A stretch of 64,000 nt of DNA from positions 1 through 64,000 of the forward strand of contig NZ_JACAQA010000043.1 of the NCBI RefSeq assembly GCF_013385425.1, given 5' to 3'. This document shows, piece by piece, positions 24,139 through 32,883 of this stretch. Each line of letters opens with the position of its first letter. The stretch's first letter is position 1. Position numbers and translations under genes: made by a program. The stretch comes from Pseudomonas gingeri. GTDB taxonomy: Bacteria; Pseudomonadota; Gammaproteobacteria; Pseudomonadales; Pseudomonadaceae. A model generated the notes under the pieces. The model made no database searches. It was not told where the DNA came from and saw only the letters and a list, made by a program, of their open reading frames with translations.

Positions 24139-25077
24139 ATGAATATCGCCAACTGGCTGGACGACGCCGGCCTTCGTTACCCGGAGCGTCCGGCCTTGTT
24201 CGAGGGACGACGGCAAGTCGCCAACTACGGCGTGTTTGTCGACCTGGTCCGGCACCGTGCCGGGTATCTGATCGACGAGCACGGCATTGCCCCCGGCGAT
24301 CGGGTCGCGCTGTTCATGATGAACTGTTGCGAATACCTCGAACTGCTCTATGCCATCTGGTGGGCCGGCGCGGTGGCGGTGCCGATCGACTGCAAGCTGC
24401 ACCCCGTCGAGGCCGGCTGGATCGTGCGCAATGCCCGGGCCCGGCTGATTTTGACCGATGGCGGCCAGGTGTTCGCGCCCGGGGCCCTGCCCCAGGCGTG
24501 TCGAGAGCTGGATCGGGAGGACATGGGCGCACTCACCTCAATCACTTCGCCGCCGGACACGCCCTGCCCGCGTCAGGCCGATGACCTCGCCTGGCTGTTC
24601 TACACCTGCGGTCCCACCGATCGCTTCAAGGCGGTGATGCTCAGCCATGGCAACTTGACGGCCATGTCACAGGGCTATTCACCCGATGTCGATCCGATCG
24701 ACGCCGATGAGGCCGTGGTCTATGCAGCGCCGATGTCTCACTGTGCCGGGCTCTATAACCTGATCCATGTACGCCGGGCCGCTCGCCATGTCGTCCCGGA
24801 GTCTCGCGGATTCAAGGTCGACGAACTGTTCGAACTGGCGAGCGGATTCGGCGATATCACGTTGTTCGTGGCCCCCGCCATGTTCACCTGCATGGTCGAG
24901 CAGGCCCGCCACCAAGGCTACGATGGCGGGGCAATCAAGACCATCATCTATGGCGATGCGCCCATCTACCCGACAGAACTGCGTAACGTACTGCTCAAGA
25001 ACAGCTACGGCGAACTCCTCAAGACGGAGCTGCGCCTGTGGTTGAACACCAGTGCCAACGACACCGCCGATCACTGA
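24139..25077 (+). pseudogene. Truncated AMP-binding acyl-CoA ligase
   Basis: The frame gives 312 residues. Up to about residue 285 it matches fatty-acyl-CoA synthetases of the ANL family (HGIAPGDRVALFMMNC, YAIWWAGAVAVPID, IIYGDAPIYPTELR), but the family needs about 500-550 residues. The phosphate-binding loop is degenerate: FYTCGPTDRFKAVMLSHG replaces YTSGTTGxPKGVMLSH. The last 25 residues are unrelated, so the C-terminal AMP-binding motifs and the lid domain are missing. A functional ligase is unlikely. It ends against the convergent LysR gene, overlapping its stop by 7 bp. Confidence 0.75.
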
Positions 25078-25982
25078 AGCACATTTTCGATACCGGGCTT
25101 GGAACGGCTGCGTACAGGGTGCGCGACTCGCTCATGCAGGCCCAACGCGACCACATCGTTCAGTGCCTGGCTCGACAACTCCGGGTTGTTGACCACCAAT
25201 CGCACTTCGAGGAAATCCTCGAAATCAGGAAAGATGCTCAAGCCGTTACGCAGGGCCGCCTCGCGGGACACCATGCCGAGGCCGTCCATCTGCGTGATCA
25301 ACGAAAGGGTCAGGATTTCGCTGCCGGAGTAGATCATCCGCTGGGCGGATTCATAGCGCCCCAGGCCGGCATCGAGAAAGCGCGAGAAACTGTGGGAATA
25401 CGGACAATCATCCGCCGGACGAACCAGAAACTTATTACCCAGCAGCACCAACGGATCGCGCTCATCACCACAGTGGGCGCCCACCACCCGGATATGCACA
25501 TCCGGCAGCACAATACTCGGCAATCCGAGCTTTTGCGGGCCGATCAACACGGCCAGGTCGAAGCCTTCGTTCTTGAGTTTGCTGAGGTTTTCCATCGACT
25601 CGGCGTAGCTGAATTCCAGCTGATGGTCAGGGAACACCTCGATCAGGCGCCCGATCATTCTCCGATTGAAGTCCTCCGACAGCGTGGTATTGAGCGCCAC
25701 CTTCAGGGTGCGTTGCCCAGGCGCCTTCAGCGCGGTGACTTTCTCTTCCATCTGTCGCGTGGCGACCAACACCTTGTCCATGTAGGGCGTGAGTTCCGTG
25801 CCCTGGGGGGTCAGGGTCAAGCCCTTGTTGGAGCGCCGAAACAGGCGAAAACCAAACTGCTCTTCGACCTTGTTCAACTGCGCGGCCAACGCCTGCACCG
25901 TCAAACTGGACTGCTCCGCGGCCGCCGACAACGAGCCGGTCTGCACGATGCGCATCAGGTTGCGTAAGATTCTAGTGTCCAT
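25071..25982 (-). CDS. LysR-family transcriptional regulator
   Basis: Translation from ATG 25982 gives 303 residues. The N-terminal winged helix spans 1-60 with AAAEQSSLTVQALAAQLNKVEEQFG as helix-turn-helix, then FRLFRRSNKGLTLTPQG. The effector domain begins near residue 88 (LKVALNTTLSED) and is of the NAC/Cbl-type length. The promoter faces the DUF1843/radical SAM cassette across about 600 bp, so that cassette is one candidate target. The target cannot be read from sequence. Confidence 0.9.
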   Translation of the reverse strand: MDTRILRNLMRIVQTGSLSAAAEQSSLTVQALAAQLNKVEEQFGFRLFRRSNKGLTLTPQGTELTPYMDKVLVATRQMEEKVTALKAPGQRTLKVALNTTLSEDFNRRMIGRLIEVFPDHQLEFSYAESMENLSKLKNEGFDLAVLIGPQKLGLPSIVLPDVHIRVVGAHCGDERDPLVLLGNKFLVRPADDCPYSHSFSRFLDAGLGRYESAQRMIYSGSEILTLSLITQMDGLGMVSREAALRNGLSIFPDFEDFLEVRLVVNNPELSSQALNDVVALGLHERVAHPVRSRSKPGIENVLQ

Positions 25983-26588
25983 GGGCTGATGCCCTCTAAG
26001 GTGAGCTGGCGATTGTCGCGTACCTTGCGGTCTATAGGGCGCCATTTGATACAACGGCTCACAGCGCACGCTTCCTGAAAATGAACCGACATGACCGTTC
26101 GGCGCTTTTTTTGGCACGATCGAAAATTCATATCTAGGGTTACGTAACTGGCGAAATGCCAGTCTGCGAGTATCGGAAAACCTGCTGTTACCGACAGCTA
26201 ATACCCAAGAAAATCAGGGATGGTTTGTGCTTGCGATCATCTATTCGCTCGCCCTGAGTGACGAGTTGATCCATGCGTTTCGTTGTTTTCTCTCAAGGAT
26301 AGAAAGATGACCAACGTACTATCGATTCGCACGTTTTTTTCACATCCCCTCCTGGCCGCCGATCATCACAATCCGGTCATCAAGACGCCCCCGAACATTA
26401 CACAGTCAGCGTGGGCAACTCAACGGCGCGATTGAATCGTCGCCCACCACCGGTGCCTTCGCTAACGCGCAATTGCAAGCGGCCATTGTCGACGGGCAAA
26501 ACATCGCCACGAAACGGGGTCAGCGTGCATAAGGGTGCCCTCCTTCCCGGAAGGAGGGTTTGGCAACACCACGGAAGGATCCATCGTT
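25983..26588. other. Intergenic region between LysR and the DUF1843 cassette
   Basis: About 600 bp with no firm gene. A 42-codon frame at 26306-26434 (MTNVLSIRTFF start) follows AAGGATAGAAAG and may be a small or frameshifted gene; the stretch after it is protein-like in a different frame (GAFANAQLQAAIVDGQ). A perfect hairpin at 26538-26558 ends the region. Confidence 0.4.
26538..26558 (+). promoter_or_regulatory. Hairpin in front of the DUF1843 cassette
   Basis: CCCTCCTTCC and GGAAGGAGGG form a perfect 10-bp inverted repeat with one central base, 30 bp upstream of the first small gene. No T-run follows, so it is either a leader structure or a weak terminator. Confidence 0.5.
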
Positions 26589-26777
26589 ATGAATCGTTCA
26601 ACGCCCCACGCTTTACCTCCTTACGGGACCGCCATCCAAGGCGCGATCGAGGAGGGCAATCTGCAGCAGATGAAAGCGTTGCTGAAGCAACGTGACTCAA
26701 CGAAGCCGCAACCGCAAGACCTGCAAACCGCGTATGAAAAGCTGGCCAAGGAAGTTTCCCGTTTAGAGAAGCTTTAG
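26589..26777 (+). CDS. Stand-alone DUF1843-like small protein
   Basis: The product has 62 residues. PPYGTAIQGAIEEGNLQQMKALL aligns without gaps to the C-terminal ends of the next two proteins, including a G-N-L motif where they have G-D-L, and it ends in the shared coiled EVSRLEKL. There is no N-terminal domain, signal peptide or cysteine. It is first of four same-strand genes ending in a radical SAM/SPASM enzyme. A role as peptide substrate or carrier segment for that enzyme is inferred from the arrangement. The ATG at 26589 is preceded by GGAAGGATCC. Confidence 0.75.
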   Translation: MNRSTPHALPPYGTAIQGAIEEGNLQQMKALLKQRDSTKPQPQDLQTAYEKLAKEVSRLEKL

Positions 26778-26810
26778 GGCCTTTCTCTCAATGCAATGGA
26801 GGCAATAACT

Positions 26811-27443
26811 ATGTCTGGTTCTACTCAGCAACTTGTCGGCTTGTTCCCACTCAGTTATCGAATTGGCACCTCGGCCCCCGGGGCACAAAGCCTGACGCTC
26901 AATCTGCTGGTCTTTACGCCCGAGCAGAGTGTCAGTGGTACTGCCATCGTCACCCAGGCGATCAACCCGCCGCTCGATCTACAGTCGGATGTCTGGGGTG
27001 AATACACCTACATGACGGTCATGTCACCGGCCGTCAGCAAAATCCTGATTACCGCTCAAGGCAACCACGGCGGCCCCACTGCGAACACTGCCGTGAACTT
27101 CAAGTTGCACCTGGTGGTGGGCAGTGACTGGAAAGAAGGCGTGGCCAGCTACCACTACCAGGATGGCCAGCACCGGGTCAGTGTCAACAACGTCCCCGCC
27201 CACCTCAATGAACCGGTGCAATCCCGCTTCTTCCCACCCATGGGCCCTGGCCCGGTCATTCTGCCCTACCCACCGATTATGCCCCTGTACGCCGCGCCGA
27301 TTCAGAGCGCCATTGCCAGCGGCGACCTGGCCCAGATGAAACACCTGGCCGGCCTCGCCAAACAGCAACTGGAGCAGCAACCCCAGTTGCAGAGCGCACT
27401 GGAAGCCGCGAAGGGCGAAATCAGCAGGCTGGAGCGGCGCTGA
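26811..27443 (+). CDS. DUF1842-DUF1843 protein, first copy
   Basis: The start at ATG 26811 follows GGAGG by eight bases; the product has 210 residues. The N-terminal 140 residues form a beta-rich domain I assign to DUF1842 (LFPLSYRIGT, SVSGTAIVTQAI, LQSDVWGEYTYM, VVGSDWKEGVASYHYQDG). A proline-rich linker (FFPPMGPGPVILPYPP) leads to a DUF1843-like tail (YAAPIQSAIASGDLAQMKHL, then EISRLERR). The tail shares the G-D-L motif with the neighbours. No signal peptide or cysteine is present. I infer a substrate for the radical SAM enzyme downstream, the tail being recognised or modified. Confidence 0.8.
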   Translation: MSGSTQQLVGLFPLSYRIGTSAPGAQSLTLNLLVFTPEQSVSGTAIVTQAINPPLDLQSDVWGEYTYMTVMSPAVSKILITAQGNHGGPTANTAVNFKLHLVVGSDWKEGVASYHYQDGQHRVSVNNVPAHLNEPVQSRFFPPMGPGPVILPYPPIMPLYAAPIQSAIASGDLAQMKHLAGLAKQQLEQQPQLQSALEAAKGEISRLERR

Positions 27444-27495
27444 CTGGCGGCGCGATCAGATTGAACTGTCCGCATACAATCAAGGGAGTTGCACC

Positions 27496-28077
27496 ATGTC
27501 GATTGGACTTTTTCATACTCGCCTCATCACCCATACCCCACTGCTGGGTGCGCCGGTACTTACCCTCGATCTGCTGGTCGATACCGCTCGCAAGACCGTC
27601 ACCGGGATTGCCAGTGTGTTCGCCAGCACCTACCCAACGGTTAATTTCCGCGCCAAGGTCTGGGGCAATTACTCCGAGGCCAAACTGACAGCCTCGGTGG
27701 AGAACCACATTGTCCTCACCTTGGAGGGTGGCCCAAGCAGACCGCCCAGCCAGATCGCCGAGACGTTTCATCTCAAGGGGATCCTCGGCGCGGATTGGGC
27801 CAGCGGGTTTGTCGACTATAACTACTTCGAGCATGGCCAAGAGCATTACGTCAGGCACGCCGCTGTCAGCCAGGCCCCCGTCGAGCAGCACGAGCCTGGG
27901 AGGCATCCCGTACTGCCGCTCTACGCCGTGGCGGTGCAGCAGGCACAAGCCAGTGGCGATCTGGCGCAACTGAAATCCGTTGTGCACCTGGGAGAGCAGC
28001 AACTGGCGCATCACGGTGTGCTGCAAAGCGCCCTCGAGCAATTGAACGCGGAAATCGCGCGCCTGGAAGCACGCTAG
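27496..28077 (+). CDS. DUF1842-DUF1843 protein, second copy
   Basis: The 193-residue protein is a paralogue of the preceding one. The N-terminal domain shows the same pattern (LFHTRLITHTP, TVTGIASVFAST, FRAKVWGNYSEA, GADWASGFVDYNYFEHG) and the tail again carries the motif (YAVAVQQAQASGDLAQLKSV, then EIARLEAR). AGGGAG precedes the ATG. The two copies differ mainly in the linker, which is shorter here and lacks the proline run. Tandem copies next to a single maturase suggest one enzyme serving several substrates. Confidence 0.8.
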   Translation: MSIGLFHTRLITHTPLLGAPVLTLDLLVDTARKTVTGIASVFASTYPTVNFRAKVWGNYSEAKLTASVENHIVLTLEGGPSRPPSQIAETFHLKGILGADWASGFVDYNYFEHGQEHYVRHAAVSQAPVEQHEPGRHPVLPLYAVAVQQAQASGDLAQLKSVVHLGEQQLAHHGVLQSALEQLNAEIARLEAR

Positions 28078-28222
28078 TCCGCTTTGCCCGGGCGAGGCCG
28101 ATTCTGGTCTCTCCCGGGTCTTTCCAACCAGAGGCAAATCCAACCGCGCCATCGACGCTAGGGAAGGCGCGAACACTTCGATGGACTCGTATCGCGCCGT
28201 GCCCGCGCGCAAGGATTTTCCC

Positions 28223-29686
28223 ATGTCAGACAACCGCCCTGCCCGTTATCTCAGTGAGACCGACCTCAAACGCTACGTACCGGTTCATGTGGTCTGGGAA
28301 ATCACCCTGGCCTGCGACCTCAAATGCCTGCACTGCGGCTCACGCGCGGGCCATCGACGTCCCGATGAACTGAACACGCGCGAATGCCTGGAGGTGATCG
28401 ACTCACTGGCGGCTCTCGGTACACGAGAGATCACCCTGATCGGTGGTGAAGCCTATTTGCGCAAGGACTGGACGCAGCTGATCCGGGCGATCCACGATCA
28501 CGGCATGTACTGCGCCATACAAACAGGCGGACGTAACCTGACGCCCGCCAAGATGCAGGCCGCGGTCGACGCCGGCCTCAATGGCGTCGGCGTTTCGCTC
28601 GATGGTCTTGCCCCGCTGCATGACGCGGTACGCAATGTCCCGGGCTCCTTCGACAAGGCCGTGGACACCTTGCGCCGCGCCAAACAATCCGGGCTCGCCG
28701 TGAGCGTCAACACGCAGATCGGCGCGGCCACCCTGCCGGATTTGCCGGCGCTCATGGACACCATTATCGAGCTGGGCGCCACTCACTGGCAGATCCAGCT
28801 CACGGTCGCCATGGGCAATGCCGTCGATCACCCGGAGCTACTGCTACAACCCAGCCAGTTGCTTGAAGTGATGCCGTTGCTGGCGCGGCTTTACCGGGAG
28901 GGGGTCGATCGCGGCCTGCTGATGAACGTGGGCAACAACATTGGCTACTACGGCCCTTACGAACATCTCTGGCGCGGCTTTGGTGACGAGCGCGTGCATT
29001 GGAGTGGCTGCGCCGCCGGCCAAACGGTTCTGGCACTTGAGGCCGATGGCACGGTGAAAGGCTGCCCTTCCCTGGCCACCGTCGGCTTTTCCGGCGGGAA
29101 CGTGCGCAATATGAATCTGCACGACATCTGGCATTACAGTGAAGGCATGCATTTCGGGCGCCTGCGCGGCGTCGAGGACCTGTGGGGTTATTGCCGCAGC
29201 TGTTACTACAACGATGTGTGCCGCGGTGGCTGCACCTGGACCTCACACTCCTTGCTGGGCAAGCCAGGCAACAATCCTTACTGCCATTACCGTGCGCTGG
29301 ACCTGGAAAAACAAGGGCTGCGAGAACGAATCGTGAAAATCGAGGACGCCCCGCAGGCCTCCTTCGCGGTCGGGCGTTTCGACCTGATCACCGAGCGTAT
29401 CGACACCGGTGAAAAAGTCAGCAGCGTCAGCGATAGCGGTCAGGTGATCAAACTGGCCTGGGCCAATCAAGGGCAGAAATCGCCGGATGAAGGACGCATT
29501 CCCGTGCAACTGGCCCTGTGCCGTGGCTGTTTGCAATACATCTATCCCCACGAGTCGACCTGCCCGCACTGCCAAGCGGATGTGGCTGCCGCAGAAGCGG
29601 AACACCAGGCCAACCGCACCAGACAACAGGCCATCATGAACACCCTGACGGGTCTCCTGGGGATTGCACCCAGCACCTTGATGTAG
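28223..29686 (+). CDS. Radical SAM/SPASM maturase with C-terminal zinc ribbon
   Basis: I choose ATG 28223 (487 residues), which follows AAGGA. The radical SAM core has the CxxxCxxC cluster motif, C31-C35-C38 (ACDLKCLHCGS), then GGEAYLR (74-80). The SPASM region has C263, C281, C324, C327, C333, C337 and C354, enough for auxiliary iron-sulfur clusters. A further tail has CxxC pairs at 433/436 and 447/450, a zinc-ribbon pattern, and a helical end. SPASM enzymes modify ribosomal peptides or proteins; the DUF1842/1843 proteins just upstream are the likely substrates. I recall families named for a GDL-motif peptide-associated maturase, which fits, but cannot verify. Confidence 0.88.
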   Translation: MSDNRPARYLSETDLKRYVPVHVVWEITLACDLKCLHCGSRAGHRRPDELNTRECLEVIDSLAALGTREITLIGGEAYLRKDWTQLIRAIHDHGMYCAIQTGGRNLTPAKMQAAVDAGLNGVGVSLDGLAPLHDAVRNVPGSFDKAVDTLRRAKQSGLAVSVNTQIGAATLPDLPALMDTIIELGATHWQIQLTVAMGNAVDHPELLLQPSQLLEVMPLLARLYREGVDRGLLMNVGNNIGYYGPYEHLWRGFGDERVHWSGCAAGQTVLALEADGTVKGCPSLATVGFSGGNVRNMNLHDIWHYSEGMHFGRLRGVEDLWGYCRSCYYNDVCRGGCTWTSHSLLGKPGNNPYCHYRALDLEKQGLRERIVKIEDAPQASFAVGRFDLITERIDTGEKVSSVSDSGQVIKLAWANQGQKSPDEGRIPVQLALCRGCLQYIYPHESTCPHCQADVAAAEAEHQANRTRQQAIMNTLTGLLGIAPSTLM

Positions 29687-30325
29687 CTATTGCGCAACGA
29701 GGTGCTGGCTACGGGGAGGTTTGAGCAGCGTTGCCAAGATGGCGGATGGCTGCGCGCCGCTGATTACCGTGCCGCCGGACTGGATGGCTGGTGTCAGGCG
29801 CCCACACCATGCGCTGGTTTCGCGTTCGGCCTCCACAAGCGCCTTGACGCCGTCTTCGCTGCGCAGAAAGTTCATGGCCAGGTGCCGCTCTTCGGTGTCT
29901 TGCGGGAGCAAGGCAACCAGCGACGCTGGATCGCTGATGTCCTTGCCCTCGCAAAAAAGCGCATGGTAAATGCCTTCAAACAGGGTTTGGGTGTATTGCC
30001 CCCTATCCCTCTGCCACCGCATGAGCCGAAGCGCGCGTTCCGTATCCGGCACCGTGGTGATCAGGCTGAAGTCCAACGAAATACCGAACTGCGCGGCGGC
30101 AAGGGAAAGGGCTTCTTCATGGCCTTTGGCTTGGCTGCCGAAGCGATTCTCCCGGTAGGTGCGATAGTCCATGCCGACCTGGGCTGCCGGGTGCGACCGA
30201 CACGCCTGGTAGTCGACTGGCAGGATGACCCCGGTGGTAGCCATGGCTTGGCGCAGGCGTTTTTCACCGACCCAACACCAGGGATTGAGAAAATCAAAGG
30301 CCAAGGCGATGAACGTGTTTTTCAT
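29687..30325 (-). CDS. DsbA-family oxidoreductase, FrnE/2-hydroxychromene isomerase-like
   Basis: Translation from ATG 30325 gives 212 residues. The thioredoxin-fold N-terminus, ALAFDFLNPWCWVGEKRLRQA, has a single cysteine where disulfide oxidases have CxxC, pointing to the isomerase/FrnE branch (glutathione S-transferase kappa fold) rather than a periplasmic oxidase. There is no signal peptide. It is the last of three minus-strand genes after MFS and LysR; the LysR gene is upstream by about 105 bp. It converges on the radical SAM gene, whose stop abuts it. Confidence 0.85.
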   Translation of the reverse strand: MKNTFIALAFDFLNPWCWVGEKRLRQAMATTGVILPVDYQACRSHPAAQVGMDYRTYRENRFGSQAKGHEEALSLAAAQFGISLDFSLITTVPDTERALRLMRWQRDRGQYTQTLFEGIYHALFCEGKDISDPASLVALLPQDTEERHLAMNFLRSEDGVKALVEAERETSAWCGRLTPAIQSGGTVISGAQPSAILATLLKPPRSQHLVAQ

Positions 30326-30430
30326 GTGGATCGACCGAAATGTCCAGTGACCCGACTTTAGGTGAAATGACTCGCTCCGAGTAGATATCCGCAGCGCAAT
30401 GCAGTGTTGCGTGGGCGCTGTCATCCCCCC

Positions 30431-31330
30431 TCAGTAGCTGAGGATTTCCTCGAGAAAGGCGATAAAAACCTTCACCCGGCTGGATCCTCGATGGTTTGGC
30501 AAATACAACACATTGATCATGCCATTGGCCTCGCCCGGGTTGGCCTCGTAGTTGGCGAGTACGCGGGTCAGAAGTCCTTGGCGCACATCCTCGGCCACCA
30601 GCCAATCCGCCAGCAACGCAATGCCTCGGCCACTCAAGGCCGCCTCACGGAGGATATCGGCATTGTTGCTTTCAAGCCGTCCCTGGACATTGATGCGAAT
30701 GCAATCTTCCGGGCTGCGAAAAACCCAGCCCTGATGCAGGCCCTCGTAATCGAAGCGCAAGCATTCGTGATTCAAAAGCGCCTGTGGCTGCAAGGGAATG
30801 CCGGCTCCGGCCAGATAGTCGGGGCTTGCAACGATCCAGCGTTCGAACCGGCCGATCGGTTTACTGATAATGTCTTCGCTGGCCAATGAGGAGCCCAAGC
30901 GAACGGACAGGTCGATTCGCTCCTTCAACAGATCGGTCATTTGGTCGCTCAGCGACAGGCTCACGTCGAGTTCTGGATACTGGGCAAGCAAGCGCCCTAT
31001 GTGCGGGGCTATGACCCGCCGGCCAAACTCGACCGGTACGCTGACCCTCAGGCGCCCGCGGGCCACGGCGTTGCGGTCGGCAACGGCCGTGTCGGCCTCG
31101 GCGAGGGCATCCAGGATAAAAAGAGCCTTTTCGAAGTACGCTTGTCCCGCGACGGTGGGGCTGGTACTACGCGTCGTACGATTGAGCAACGACGCGCCCA
31201 ACTCCGTTTCGAGGCTGGCGACCTGGCGAGTGACGGATGAGGTTGAAACGCCGAGTTTACGCGCCGCGGCAGAATAGCCACCGCAGCGCACGGTTTCGAC
31301 GAACATAGTCAGCGCAAGCAGTTTGTCCAT
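30431..31330 (-). CDS. LysR-family transcriptional regulator
   Basis: Translation from ATG 31330 gives 299 residues. The winged helix spans 1-60 (GYSAAARKLGVSTSSVTRQVASLETELGASLLNRTTRSTSPTVAG region), of the CrgA/DmlR-like branch, with the effector domain from about residue 92 (GRLRVSVPVEFGRRV). It is placed between the DsbA-family and MFS genes on the same strand, so it may control both, or the divergent molybdenum-hydroxylase genes beyond the MFS gene. Confidence 0.9.
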   Translation of the reverse strand: MDKLLALTMFVETVRCGGYSAAARKLGVSTSSVTRQVASLETELGASLLNRTTRSTSPTVAGQAYFEKALFILDALAEADTAVADRNAVARGRLRVSVPVEFGRRVIAPHIGRLLAQYPELDVSLSLSDQMTDLLKERIDLSVRLGSSLASEDIISKPIGRFERWIVASPDYLAGAGIPLQPQALLNHECLRFDYEGLHQGWVFRSPEDCIRINVQGRLESNNADILREAALSGRGIALLADWLVAEDVRQGLLTRVLANYEANPGEANGMINVLYLPNHRGSSRVKVFIAFLEEILSY

Positions 31331-31445
31331 GGCCCAAACTCCGATGTTGTGAGCGACTGGACCCAGTGGCTCAACCGATATACCTGGTTGGATGCATTCT
31401 GAACAAGCCTCGCGTGTTTGCCTTGAAGGGTTGTGCTGGCAAGCC

Positions 31446-32663
31446 TCACAACTTCGCACTAAAGCGCAGGCGGCTGAAAAACAGCACGGCCGCCACGGCG
31501 GGTATCAAAGCAGCCAGGCAGACGAACAGATTCCATCCCAGGCGTTCGTAAAGCGGGCTCGCCAGCACCGAGCCCAAGGCTCCGCTAAGGAAAATACTCG
31601 TCATGTAGACCGCATTCAAGCGAGCGCGACTATGCGGATCAAGAGCATAGACCTCACGCTGTCCCAGCACCATGTTCAGTTGAACGGCAAAGTCCAGCAG
31701 CACGGCGCTAACCACCAGCCACAGGTAACCCGAGGCCGGCAGTGCCGCGATCAATAGCGATGCCGGCGCCAGTAGCAGGGCGATGAGGCTACCCCGCTGC
31801 GTATGACCGGCATCCGCCAGGCGTCCTGCAATCGGAGCCGCTATCGCCCCGACCGCGCCCACCAGGGTAAACAGGGCTACCTGTGTTTGGCTGAAATGGT
31901 GATGACGGATGAGTTCGACAGGCGCAATCGTCCAGAAAATGCTGAAGCTGGCAAAGAGCAATCCTTGATACAAAGAGCGTTCGCGAAGCACGGCATAACG
32001 GCGCGCGAGGCTGAAGATCGAACCGATCAACGCCCCGTAGCTGGCACGGTGAGCGGGCATTCGTTGCGGCAGGGCAACCCCCATCAAGAGCGCGATCATC
32101 GCCATCAGGGCGGACGCACCAAAGAACACCCCGTGCCAGCCGAACGACTCGGTGAGCGTGCTGGCAATCGGGCGGGAAAGCAGAATCCCCAACAGCAAGC
32201 CACTCATGATGTTGCCCACCACCTGGCCGCGGGATTTTTCCGGCGCCATATGCGCCGCCAGTGGCACCAGGATCTGCACGGCCACCGATGTGAGGCCGAT
32301 CAGCAACGAACAGATCAGAAAGGCTGAAGGCGTCTGGCTCAGCGCGGCACCGGCCAGGCACAAGGAAGCCGCCAGCGAGAAGCCAACCACCAGCCGACGA
32401 TTTTCCATCAGGTCGGCCAGGGGCACCAAAAAGAACAGACCCAATGCGTAGCCGAGCTGAGTCAAGGCAACGATGAGGCTGGCGTGCTCGCTTGACAGGC
32501 CAATCTGCGGCGCAATCAGTTCAACGATGGGCTGGGCGTAATACAGGTTGGCGACGACGGCCCCGCAACAGAACGCAAGCAAAACGACCATCGTGGTGGA
32601 CAGGGTTGGCGACGTGACAGGCGTCGCCTTCAGATCAGACGTTGTGGAGCTGCCAAGGGACAT
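31446..32663 (-). CDS. MFS transporter
   Basis: The start at ATG 32663 follows GAGG by six bases; an in-frame GTG at 32669 is less likely. The product has 405 residues and about 12 membrane segments. The first cytoplasmic loop LADLMENRRLV and the motif region LGYALGLFFLVPL fit drug:proton antiporter-type MFS carriers. It is divergent from the cytochrome/molybdenum-hydroxylase operon across 220 bp, which makes export or import of an aromatic compound plausible but unproven. Confidence 0.9.
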   Translation of the reverse strand: MSLGSSTTSDLKATPVTSPTLSTTMVVLLAFCCGAVVANLYYAQPIVELIAPQIGLSSEHASLIVALTQLGYALGLFFLVPLADLMENRRLVVGFSLAASLCLAGAALSQTPSAFLICSLLIGLTSVAVQILVPLAAHMAPEKSRGQVVGNIMSGLLLGILLSRPIASTLTESFGWHGVFFGASALMAMIALLMGVALPQRMPAHRASYGALIGSIFSLARRYAVLRERSLYQGLLFASFSIFWTIAPVELIRHHHFSQTQVALFTLVGAVGAIAAPIAGRLADAGHTQRGSLIALLLAPASLLIAALPASGYLWLVVSAVLLDFAVQLNMVLGQREVYALDPHSRARLNAVYMTSIFLSGALGSVLASPLYERLGWNLFVCLAALIPAVAAVLFFSRLRFSAKL

Positions 32664-32883
32664 GGCCACACCTCATTAGGGGTTGAATGGATGGCGCTAG
32701 CCTAGGTGCCTGTTTGCAACTTAGGAATCAGGCGGCGGAGCAACACTACGATGCGCGAGGCGCAATGCTCGGCGCAGGTGCAGTTGGCGCAACACACTGT
32801 TGCGCGGCGAGGTGATACCCCGCTTCGGCATGCCTGCCTACCCTTCCCGTTTCGAGCACAACGCTGGCGAAGGATGAGCAAGC

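Noticed and set aside
26306..26434. 42-codon frame before the DUF1843 cassette
   Set aside because: A ribosome site is present, but codon use and composition are poor and the downstream protein-like stretch is in another frame. I mention it only in the intergenic entry.
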